Shown here: positions 36,593 to 47,000 of the stretch, piece after piece | Numbering within the stretch: position 1 is the first letter of the stretch | Layout of the letters: the number at the start of each line of letters is the position of its first letter | Assembly (NCBI GenBank): GCA_032158295.1 | Contig: CM063255.1 | Coordinates: 9,824,094-9,888,093 of the forward strand | DNA: 64,000 nt | Direction of reading: 5' to 3' | DNA from: Pycnopodia helianthoides | Lineage: Eukaryota; Echinodermata; Asteroidea; Forcipulatida; Asteriidae | The notes under the pieces: generated by a model | Told to the model about the DNA's origin: nothing | The model's input: only the letters and a program-made list of their open reading frames with translations | Databases searched by the model: none | Made by a program: the position numbers and the translations under genes

Positions 36593-38363
36593 CCGGCCTT
36601 TTTTTGATTAATTTGTTCGTGCGAATCGATTCTCTTGAGCTGAACTGCACAATACCCGCCGCGGGTTTGTCAATCATACAAATAAGAAAACATTGAAACT
36701 ATTAAAAGTGGTTTCTAGTATAATCATTTTATATGTCTATTTGTGTGGTATTCCAGGATGTAATAGGGCAAAGTTGTTGACAACTTCAATTCTAGTGAAG
36801 TCTTTACAGCGTACAGCTACGACCAATCTGAGTAACATCCACGGCAACTGATGTTTCTGTTTTGCTTGTTTAATCCCCCGAAGTATAGAGCATATACAGC
36901 ATTTTCTTGCAATTAAGTATACAAAAAGGCCCCTTGAGAACAGCTAGCGGTGAGTGTCAATTATAAAGACATGTATGTGCTCTACGTCTCTCACTTGACT
37001 CATTTTATAGTTACAGATGGATGGTGACAGCCTCGGCTGGGGATAGTCTGAGGCCCATTACAAAAGCCTAATTTCCTTCTTGTGTTTTATAAGTTGTGGG
37101 TATTTTAACAGCTCCATGGTAATGTGCATACTGCAAACCTTGGTCACGGACACTAAACAGCAGGCGTGTGTAAATTCATGGTTAATATATAATTATGAAA
37201 GCAGTTATGATTTAATGTATTTCAAACTTGCATTATAGAAGCAACGTGGTGAAATGAGGTTGGCAAACTGAAATCTGCTCTGTCCTTTGTTGCGAAAATT
37301 TGCAAATATGGTTCTCGATAAAAAACGCCGGTCTCTTGGTATTGGCATAGCCAATTGGTCCTGCAATCTGCAATGCGTCTTAGTCATGCGATCTGCAATG
37401 CGTCTTGAACACAAAACTATACGGGTAGTTTGAACAACTGCACTTCTCGAGATTCTACGGCGTACGTTTTCCTTACGTTTATCTCTCTCTAGTGATGACA
37501 ATTCTTTTTGGAACTACATGTATGCAGTTTTGAAATGTGTGACAACAACAAACTATTCTGAACCACTCTAGGACAGTGGCATGTCCAAAATGACTTTTCA
37601 ATATTAATTTATATCTGAAAGCAAAGCGTGCAGAATATAAAAATTGGTCGTTGAATGAGTGATTCAAATCAAAAGCCAAAATGACATCACGGAGCGTAGT
37701 TGGGAGGACCAGCTTCGTACCTTTTTTTTAATAACTACAGTATGTGTGGATCAATTCCACTGACTTTTTTTTTCTTTTGGACTACCCTTAAACACCCTCC
37801 GTTCATATACTGTAGTGATTTTTAGGTGAGTGAACTCAAAGGTTGACAAGTAGTGTGAGAAATCTGGGTCCCATGGGACCCATTATAGCGTAAACACTAA
37901 AATCCTAGTGCACCCTATTTTTGTGCACAAAATGTACTGTTTTGAAAATTAGTAGTGAACCAATGTGTACATTTTTAGAATGCTTCAATCTTTATGTGTG
38001 TGGGTCCAGGGATCATCTTTTCATCTGTATAGACCATTAGAACAAGAAATTGTGCACCCGACAGTTATTTACCCATAATACAATTTGCCTCTCGACCGCG
38101 CTCAGTGGATCCAGCATATAAATTGTTTCCCGTGGCTGTTCGGAGGGATAATGGATGCGGTAGCCTACAATCATGTATACTGATCACAATAATATAGACG
38201 ACACCATCACTGTTTTTTGAAGGGTAACAACGCTATGAAGTTGAACAGTCGCAAAGTAAAATACACACAGTTTTCGTAGCAGTTTTCACATGCATTTTCC
38301 TTTCATTCGCTCATCAAAACGTTTAATCATAGCAGTCTGTGCTAGTCTCACTATTCTGAAATG
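36593..38363. other. Intergenic, no gene seen
   Basis: Unassigned sequence. The 98-codon minus-strand frame at 37205-37501 is Arg/Lys-rich and has no similarity I recognise. Two copies of GATCTGCAATGCGTCTT(A/G) occur at 37362-37410. Confidence 0.45.
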
Positions 38364-38762
38364 CACTCTAACAAACCCCAGGGTCAGAAAAGATGCGGAT
38401 TCCGGATCCCGTGGGGCCTGAACCATTGCTGGGTCAGGGGTCGATTTCACAAAACTCTTCCTAACTTAGGACTAGTCCTAGGCAATGCTAAGTACTGGTC
38501 CTAACTTAGGACTTGTCCAATCTCTTAGCATTGCCTAGGACTAGTCCTAAGTTAGGAAGAGTTTTGTGAAATCGACCCCAGGACCCGGAATATGTGTCAT
38601 AACAACCCAGAAATGGGTCAAACAGATGCAGAGTCGGACTTAAGATCTCATCTTTTGAAAACAGTTTTCCAGGTCAACCTGACCCAGAAATGGGTCAGCC
38701 TTTCTCGGACCTGGAATCCGGATCAATTCTGACCCGGTAGTTTTTTGGGTTTTTTTACAGTG
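38364..38762. mobile_element. GACCCGG-motif MITE with nested hairpin
   Basis: Left end CACTCTAACAAACCCCAGGG, right end GACCCGGTAGTTTTTTGGG. Interior of TGACCCAGAAATGGGTCA half-site pairs (for example 38686-38703). A separate hairpin element is inserted at 38438-38579. Confidence 0.7.
38438..38579. mobile_element. Hairpin MITE nested in the GACCCGG element
   Basis: GGGTCGATTTCACAAAACTC and onward (38438-38492) is repeated as an inverted arm at 38524-38579, including CTAGGACTAGTCCTAAGTTA. Loop about 30 bases. Non-coding. Confidence 0.75.
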
Positions 38763-39104
38763 TGACACAAAGAGGTTGGCGCAAAACAATTTAGGATCAA
38801 TAATACATTTAAGTTCACATCTTGTTAACGCAATAACTCGATTTAATTTTCAAAATAGAGTGTGCAGTTATTTCTTAATTTTACCATCGTGCTGTGCATT
38901 GCGTAAATAAGTGAATTATTTATCTTAACATCTTTAAAATTAATCAAACTCAAAGACATGACAGAGGACCACAAATTTTAATGTTACAGTATTTGAGCAC
39001 AGCAGTGTGCATGTTAATGATGCGCATGTTAATCTATGTATTGATAGACCTGACCTTATACTAGTAAACATTATCACATATTTGAACATAAATAAATGGT
39101 ACGA

Positions 39105-39325
39105 AGAAAATCATCGTTACAGTGGAATTTTTTTATATAAAACTTTTGCCTTAAAGGGTATCTAGTTCTGAGAAAAAAGTAAAATATTTACCCAACTCGA
39201 CGTTTGTAGAAGATGATCGCCTACAAACGTCGAGTTTGGTAAATATTTTCCTTTTTTCTCAGAACTAGATACCCTTTAAGGCAAAAGTTTTATACAGAAA
39301 ATTTTCCACCGTAACGATGATTTTC
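39105..39325. repeat. Near-perfect palindrome, ~105-bp arms
   Basis: Left arm 39105-39209, 11-base loop, right arm 39221-39325, with only a few mismatches. The inner part (TTAAAGGGTATCTAGTTCTG ... complement ... CCCTTTAA) is a TTAA-bounded hairpin, and the pairing continues beyond it. Confidence 0.85.
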
Positions 39326-39350
39326 TGGTCTGTCTTTGTTTTCTAGCGTG

Positions 39351-39712
39351 GCGTGTCGTGGCCGAGCGGATAAGAACACCGGACTCAAGCTCCGGTGTTT
39401 CTGATCAGCAGAGTGTGGGTTCGAGTTCCAGTCGTGACACTTGTGTCCTTAGGCAAGACACTTAACCACTATTGCTGCGTCCTTCGGATGGGACGTAAAG
39501 CCGTAAGTCCCGTGTGTTGGGTAATGCACGTAAAAGAACCCAGTGCACTTAAAGGGTTCGCCCCGGTGTTCCTGGTTTACAACAGTGCTATGTAAAGGAA
39601 TAGGTCTCATACTTCAAAAACGCAGCTCCACACACCTTGCAACAAAAATACTGAGCGCTTTGAGATGCCCATCGTGTGTGATAAAGCGCTATATAAGAAC
39701 GACGTATTTTTT
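39351..39712 (+). repeat. Full-length tRNA-Leu-derived SINE
   Basis: Head 39351-39441 keeps the A box (GTGGCCGAGCGG), a CAA anticodon context (GGACTCAAGCTCC) and the B box (GGGTTCGAGTTCC). The tRNA-unrelated body (GCAAGACACTTAACCACTAT, AAAGAACCCAGTGCACTT) and tail AAAGCGCTATATAAGAACGA follow. The acceptor stem is imperfect, so the tRNA head is a pol III promoter of a retroposon rather than a tRNA gene. Confidence 0.85.
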
Positions 39713-40057
39713 GTTCTAGTGAATATGATGACGGATTGAGCTTAAAATTTCACAGGTGTGTTGTGTCAAGTATTATTGGGCCACATTATGTGCGGATACT
39801 GTTCTTTGACAGTTACCAAATGAAATCGGTCCGATTGATTCATGACCAGACATACATAAAATAATAAAAATCAGTTTGAAGACCTCATTAGGTAGGGCCT
39901 ACACAGCCGGCTATGCAATTGATCCTTACAAGATTGATTGCCCAAACATCATGTAGTATTAGTGCAGTATTATTGCATGTAGTATTATTAGCCAATTCAG
40001 ATAAGTAATTTATACATGGTGTAATATCAACTATACCAAGCAAACCACAATTTATGC

Positions 40058-40180
40058 GTCAGTTTGACCTATTTCTGGGTAACTTTGACACAGTTTCCGG
40101 GTAGTACTCACCCTAAAATGGGTTGGGCCTCACGGGACCTGGATCCAGGTCACTGCTGACCCGAAAGAGTTTAAGTGTAT
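40058..40180. mobile_element. GACCCGG-motif MITE fragment
   Basis: GTTTGACCTATTTCTGGGTA, CCTAAAATGGGTTGGGCCTC, GGATCCAGGTCACTGCTGAC and CCGAAAGAGTTTAAGTGTAT: right end of the family, left end missing. 40190-40830 shows no gene; the 113-codon frame at 40440 has no similarity I recognise. Confidence 0.6.
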
Positions 40181-40835
40181 TAAAAAACAAATTAATAATA
40201 CAGCATCTACAATACAAGGGACGTCTTTCACTTAAACTTTCTGTGTACCACAGTGCGTAATTTATGTAAATCTTTGAACGTCTACATTTTCAAATTACTA
40301 ATGTTGTGCTGTATGCTGTAAGGTACTCTAACTGATACGGAGGTAAAATAAATGTGATAATAAATGTGCCCCCATAGAAAAACAAAAACATAATCGATAA
40401 ATTATATGTGTCTTGACAAGCAAATGAGTATTAGCAAGATTGAGTTATGATTTTCCAAATAAAACTATTGCACCATCGGATAATGAATTGTGTATTAGCT
40501 GCGAGGGTAAAAGACACGTACAAGTCCGTGAAGCAGATAGTTTACGTTGTTGTTATTGTAGCATCTGTGTGTATTGGCTAGTAGATCATTTGAATGAATG
40601 TGGAACTACTCTGTTATTCCTTCAAAATGAAAAGATGCAGACTGTGTTTCATATTATTTCAGTCTTGTATAATTCGCAATGGGTGTACTCTTCATACAAA
40701 AATATTGATAACGATAAAGCATCAGTCTACCGAACAGTGTTATTTGTTAGTAGTTGTGATACTTGCATCCGGGATGGATAATACCAATTTGGTTTACCAT
40801 AAGCCGATGTGTGATTAGCACTGTATTTATTTTAA

Positions 40836-41058
40836 AGACTCCCGGGTCAAAATTGAACCGTATTCGGGCCCCTAGGGGCCTGACCATATACTGGGTCAAC
40901 CTGACCTGGAATCTGTGTCAAAACTACCCAAAATGGGTCAAGCTGACGCAGAATCCGAGTTAAAATTCCCCCACACTTTCCGGGTCATTCTGACCCGGAA
41001 CTGGATCAGGCCCCAGGGACCAGGAAGCCGGGTCAATTCTGACCCGGGAGTTTTTAGA
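40836..41058. mobile_element. GACCCGG-motif MITE
   Basis: Left end AAGACTCCCGGGTCAAAATT, right end AATTCTGACCCGGGAGTTTT. Interior holds at least eight GGGTCA/TGACCC half-sites. Best-preserved copy in the window. Confidence 0.75.
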
Positions 41059-41074
41059 AAGATATGCTCTAGAT

Positions 41075-41185
41075 TGCAGGAGTCATGGGTTCGAATCCAA
41101 CCCGAGTATAGGTTGACCTTTTCGAATTTCTTCTCCGCAGGACTCGGATAAAATGCTGAGTTTACAGTCTTTGGTTACATACCAA
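41075..41185 (+). repeat. tRNA-derived SINE fragment
   Basis: GTCATGGGTTCGAATCCAAC (B box), CCGAGTATAGG, CCGCAGGACTCGGATAAAAT and GCTGAGTTTACAGT. The same body is at 50868-50975. Confidence 0.6.
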
Positions 41186-41752
41186 CATATTGATATTATT
41201 ATCGGAATGACGCTTTGTAACTTTGCTGTGCATTATAATACGAACACTAATGTGTATATCATGAACAATGTTGTATTATACACGAGATAATTTTTTTCAT
41301 GAAAATCTTAAGAAAAAGCATTTGCACATCATTTTATCCTTTCTTTTTCATCTCCCAAATTACGAGAAAATGACAACGGGCTGGTGTCGGAATGAAAGAC
41401 AAGTAGGATTTGAATTTCATTGGAACGAAATTTATGGATTGCGAAGAGAAAACTCAGATGTGTAGATCAGTAATGAATGTTGGTGTCAGCCGATAATTGA
41501 ACCATTTTCTGAGATTCATTATAATTGTTTCCCTCTTAATTTGTTTGTTTAGTCCGTGTTGAGATACATGTAACACCAACAGCTTCTCCAACTTAATGCA
41601 TCTCTTTAAAACTCCTCGCCTGGTGAAAGTTTCCCTTCATCGCACAATCTAGACTGTCCTTAAAGGGATATCAGTTCCTACATTTAGCTCCCCTGACTTA
41701 TTTACATCTTAAATGTTTTCACCTTGTAGCCCCTTAACAAGAGTGGCGTTAA

Positions 41753-42144
41753 AGACACTGGACACCTTTGGTAATTGTCAAAGACCAGTCTTCTCACTTG
41801 GTGTATCTCAACATATGCACAAAATAACAAACCTGTGAAAATTTGAAGTCAATTGGTCGTCAAAGTTGCGAGATAATAATGGAAGAAAAAACACCCTCGT
41901 CACACGAAGTTGTGTGCTTTCAGATGCTTGATTGCTTTGATTTCGACGAGACCTCACGCGTGAGGTCTCGAAATCAATTCCAATATTTTACTGAGAAATT
42001 ACTTCTTTCTCAAAAACTACGTTACTTCAGAGGAAGCCGTTTTTCACAATGTTTTATACTATCAACAGCTCTCCATTGCTCGTTACGAAGTAAGTTTTTA
42101 TGCTAACAATTATTTTGAGTAGTTACCAATAGTGTCCAGTGCCT
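41753..42144. mobile_element. TTAA MITE, family 3
   Basis: Flanked by TTAA (41749, 42145); ends AGACACTGGACACCTTTGGT / CCAATAGTGTCCAGTGCCT. Contains a short central palindrome, GAGACCTCACGCGTGAGGTC. ~392 bp, non-coding. Confidence 0.8.
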
Positions 42145-42148
42145 TTAA

Positions 42149-42954
42149 GCCTTGTTTTGGGGCGAGCTTGCATGAAACAATAAACAAATACATTTGAGGT
42201 ATAGCACCAGCCCGGGCCAAATATTGACGGTCGTTTTTATGTTTTTGTCTTTCTTTCGTTCTTCTTCTTCTTTTTTATGTGCTGATTTATTTGTGTGTTT
42301 TAACATATTTATTAATACCAATTTATATCTTGATTGACGTTACTTTGGGTCGCTTTGCTTCTTCATCCCAGAAACTTCGCCTGCGTTTGTGTGTTCCGTC
42401 TCTCCCCATGCGGACGTACTTTGGACAAAGCTCGACTCATTCCCTTCATTTGCCATCTGGTGAGGAACCACATAAACCGCACGGTAAGTAAAGACACTAC
42501 CAAATCGTTCATTATCTTGTGGAGTTCATGTGCGTTGATCGAGACACGATATGGGGGTGATGCTATGCCTTCTCGCCATGGAAATTAAAAAAGCTTAGTT
42601 CATGTAACAATGTATCAGTAACAATCAATGTAAGAAAGTTGGTCATTTAATTATTTTATACCCTGGCCACTTGCAAGAAGTGAGCGCAAATCGAAAGATA
42701 CCAGGGAAAAGCAACTCGAATTACTGTAGGCATTGGAATTGCACGATGTATTTGGCCAAGGCCTAAATGCCGGTTTCATTTGTAAAACAAACCAAGATTC
42801 GACACTCCAACGCAATAAACACCCTGAACTATGCTGCCCGTCAATTATATGCACGAAATAAATACCCTGCACCATATGCTGTTCGTTAAGCGTTCTCGCT
42901 GATTCTGGCCCTCATTACGTTTTGGGCATAATATCAGCAACAACAAAATCAGTC
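42149..42954. other. Intergenic, no gene seen
   Basis: T-rich start and unassigned sequence; frames on both strands show no recognisable similarity. Possible downstream exons of gene A were looked for on the minus strand and not found. Confidence 0.4.
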
Positions 42955-42958
42955 TTAA

Positions 42959-43292
42959 AGGTATTGTACACTTTTGGTAACAGCTCAAAATCAGTGTCCA
43001 CATTTTGTGTGATTAAGCATATGCATGAACTGACAAACCTGTGAAAGTTTGAGCTCAATTGGTCATCGAGGTCAAGAGAAAATAGTGAAAAGAGATTTTA
43101 TAGGTTTTCTGTTTTTTCAAATTATCGCGCGCGATAATTACTATTGTTTTACTCGTTTCTCAGAAACGATAGCATTTTAGGCAGAAATATTTTAAGGAAC
43201 CCTTTCTACCATTACTTTCTTTAAATCATGTAAGTTATGTGTGAATCTGTGAACATTTTGTTTTTCGATCTTACCAATAGTGTACAGGGCCT
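42959..43292. mobile_element. TTAA MITE, family 2
   Basis: Flanked by TTAA (42955, 43293); ends AGGTATTGTACACTTTTGGT / ACCAATAGTGTACAGGGCCT; core ATTATCGCGCGCGATAAT. An inverted relative is at 51438-51706. Confidence 0.8.
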
Positions 43293-43867
43293 TTAATTGG
43301 AGACAATTGAGGTGTGAGGTAAAAGCAGACAAAGGTTGTCGTCGTTTTATACTTTGTAAAGTTGGTCTAAGCATTTTCGAAATCAATTTGATTATCCCTG
43401 CAATCTTCTTCCGTCTAGCGTCCCCGCAAGTCCAGCGTCCCACTGACAGAAAAAAACGTGTCTAAACACAAACAAATCTTGTGTTGTTTTAAAGTGGTCC
43501 ATTGATTGATTAATGAATTCATTCATTCAAATATTATTTAGGTCATTTAGGGTTTGCTTGATTCGACTAAAACATACACGACTGTAGTTGAAAGAACTTG
43601 TTAAATATGACGTACTTACCCACAAATGTCAAAAGTATGTAAATTTAAATCAATAAATTATGTAAATTTAAGGTACATTAAAGTAAAACAAATATACTTA
43701 TATTAAAAAAAAATGTAAAGCGATAAAATATTTCAATACTCATCAAACCATCAAAATGGTAGTAAAAAAAACAGTGAAACATTGTTTAAAAAGCTGCTGA
43801 CGTCCATCGTTTCCTTCATTCTAACCCCAATTATGGATAATTACCCAATCGTTGATAAATTTCTCAC

Positions 43868-44026
43868 CGAACACTTGCAGTTACTTCTGAGGCGCAGAAC
43901 TTCCTTACGGAGGTGCTTCACCTCCTTCTGAGAGTCTGTTGTGGGACTTTCTCCCTTCAGAGTTGTGCTCGCCCTCGTCATGGTCATTTGACTCTGAGCT
44001 GGCTGAACCTCATTGCGAATTCTAAT
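43868..44026 (-). CDS. Gene A exon: cytoplasmic tail with coiled-coil start
   Basis: 53 codons, phase 0 in, acceptor gtttcactggattcag. FIPK of TM7 is continued by IRIRNEVQPAQSQMTMT, then a Ser/Thr-rich linker and KEVKHLRKEVLRLRSNCKC, an amphipathic heptad segment at the position of the GABA-B heterodimer coiled coil. A donor-like GTGAGA follows at 43867, out in phase 0. If it is not used, the frame ends ten codons later at a TAA (43839-43841), so this could also be the terminal exon. I could not identify any further C-terminal exon. Confidence 0.85.
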
Positions 44027-47000
44027 CTGAATCCAGTGAAACAAAACATTTCCATAGGGTCAGTATGACCCGGAGTCTGTGTCAAAAATGTTCAGCCTGA
44101 CCCAGAATTAGGTCAAGCCTCGTGAGATCCGGATTCCGGGTCGATTGAGACCCAGGAGTTTTAAGAGTGTATTTTTCAGTTCTTGCCTTAAACAGACAAA
44201 AGGCCCTAAAACAATTCAACCTTTTTAAACACGGAGTCAGATTGGTTCAATTAATGTCAAACATGCAGACTTAATGGCCCGAATTTTTTTTTTTTTTTTG
44301 TCAAGCTTTGTGGCTCGTGATTAACGCCCCAAAAATGTGCTTGCCGACGTTAGGAAGTCTCGTTTTAACTACCGCAGGCCTGGGCCGTGTACCCTTCATC
44401 CACGTTTGCCTAGAGCATACAGGGAACCTGAACAGCGTGGCGCTAATGATCTTTGAACAACAAGCTCGTTTGCAAGTGTCACGGGTTACATGGTGTATGT
44501 CGAAAATAAGTAAGCATACAAAAACATTACACAATTCACACACACAGTAATGAACCTGTGACAACACACCTTCTGAAAAATTCATCCCATAGAGCATTAT
44601 TTTGTTGAATCCCCTTGTCCCCGCACTAAACATTTTCCCACAGCCTTCGTATACAAAATTCCTTTTTACTCGTTTTTTTTCCTTGGTCTCCTTAAGATAC
44701 CTAAAATAAGCACACTTGTTTACAAAAGAGCAACAGGGCCTGGACTTCCTGAACACACGGTTTGTACGCAGCTCAATGGAAGAAATATGGATAGTGCACA
44801 GTCTGATTGTTACCAAAATGTTGACGAGAAGAAAAGGGGCACACCTCAAAACTTGGTCCGCTGTTGTTGTTTTTTAAACTATTGAGTGTATGTAGAAATT
44901 ATGATACACATTGTAATGTTTCCGATATGGCCAGTGTAGTATAATTGGATAATTTTTTACCCAAAAACATTTAGACCTGAGAAAATTTACATTTTCAGTG
45001 GTGTCCGTTGGTAAATGCTTCGGCCAGAGGTACGGTGTGTACATACCCGCCGTCACCTCGCTAAATGTGGATGGATTCGACAATCTTGATAGAAATGCCA
45101 TCATTTTTGTTGCTGTTTTCTTAACCAGTAGGCACTGTATTCAGCTGAAACTTGTACCATGTTTCTTGTAGCATGCGACACGTGAAACGTGTGACTTTTA
45201 TTGTATCTTTATTGACAATTTGGCCTACAAAACAGTATTTCGTGGAGAAAAATCAATCTATGACCCCTTTTTGATGCTAGATGGCAACAGCCTTGTAAAA
45301 TAAGACTATCGTCTTTGAAACTGTGCACAAACAAAGAACCATGGTAAACATTAGCAAGTATGTCTGCTGCCGCCTAGCGTTGTCCCAACGACTCGTTGGG
45401 AACACCCTGTACCTTGGGTATGAATACAACACACAGTGTAAGCGTTGTCGCAAGCCAGATTGTACTCGCCACCAAAACGTAGTGGGCGTTGCGATCCTCT
45501 GGAATGAACGATACCGGAGCACAGATGAACGATAGAATCAGGACGTTGTATACACAAATGCCTTGAAAGAAAATAACAACATTGTAACAAAGTACGCTGA
45601 CACCTCTTGATAAAAAAGTATACCAAATGTACTAAACGAATAACACTTTTAAGAATCACCTCATGTTCTTGTATCAGTAATGTTCAATAGTAATCCCCTG
45701 CTCTGTCCCTTGTTGGGTTTATTCGATTTTGTCCCCGGGTCCACCCAGGTCTGACCCCTGTACATTTGAGTAGTGTTGACGTCATTGTCGTTGCTCACCC
45801 GGATCAAATATGACCCGGGTGCATGATGACGTCAAGACGAACAATTTTTCTCGATAGCTGCCATTTTTGTTTGTTTGTTCAGGGGACACTTTATAAAGTT
45901 GACACACATGTTCACCCTATGACAACGACTTCGTGAAAATGAAGCGTCTTTCTGTTATCGCAAATCGTGTACTTTTGTATTAATTAACCTGGGCATGTAA
46001 AATAATTTAACGTTGCAATTTTACCATGAGAACAATTATTTTACAGTCTCTCAGCTTCCTTAAAGAGTTTCAGATGTATTACACACAGTGAAAGTAGTTC
46101 CGGTCGGCCATCCCATGATGAATTGGTATGAATGTATTGTATGAAGTTGATGTTCATACATAATAGTTCTTGTCGGGGCTTATCCAAATAAGCACACCCG
46201 GGTGGACCCGAGCAAGCTAATGGAACGCACGCTACATTTTGTTTAGAGCAATGTTATCTGACGAGTTCACAGTATAGTGCGCCGCCAAGAGTTTGGAAAG
46301 GGACTTTTTGAAAGAAGGTAGTCGATTAGCCCGAACATCTGTCACACTTCGAGGCTCGTGTTTAACGCCAGAGACCAGCTTTGAGCGTTTGGAGGAATCC
46401 TGACAAAAACGCACCTTTGACCTCGCATCCATTTGCGGTCTTGCAGATAAGGGGACCAGTTGGACAGGTGACCAGTAGCAGTGACCAGTTCTTTGACTTA
46501 TAGAAAGGTGCCTTGCGGATAAGGACAGCGTACCAGTCTAGTAGTCGATGTACAGTAATAAAAATGCAATCAAATTAACAAATTTGCGTCGAGAAACGCA
46601 ATCGGAAGCATTGCATATCATTGTCACAATAAGCCCAAACTAGAGGATTCTTCAATTCAACCAAGAGAAACTTAAGTTTTCAAATGTGACTTTATTTTGC
46701 AAATTGAAAACATTTGTGTTCGGCTAACGCGGACTCCTGGTGGCGCTCTCTGCCGTAAACCGCCCGTTTGATTCTCACCGATATACTTGGAGTCATTGAG
46801 TGCAGGGATGGACACTTTCCTGGTCTCCCAGGCCAAGAAAGCGCCAAATACTAGAAGTAGGCCATCGATGACGTAGAAGGCTCCGATCCAGTAGATCTGA
46901 TGGTTTGATTCACAGGTCATACGAATCGGGGTGTACACTATGTTGTCGTTTTCCTCATCAATCTAAAGGGAATTCAATTAATCAGGTGTTTAAATAATCT

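Noticed and set aside
37205..37501. 98-codon Arg-rich minus-strand ORF as a C-terminal exon of gene A
   Set aside because: No similarity to GABA-B tails, no coiled-coil heptads, and no supporting splice logic.
39351..39441. tRNA-Leu (CAA) gene
   Set aside because: A and B boxes are present but the acceptor stem is imperfect and it continues into a SINE body and tail.
44301..44849. 182-codon minus-strand ORF in the intron before the tail exon
   Set aside because: TM7 (45413) and the tail exon (44026) join in phase and match the family without it; no recognised domain and repeat-like ends.
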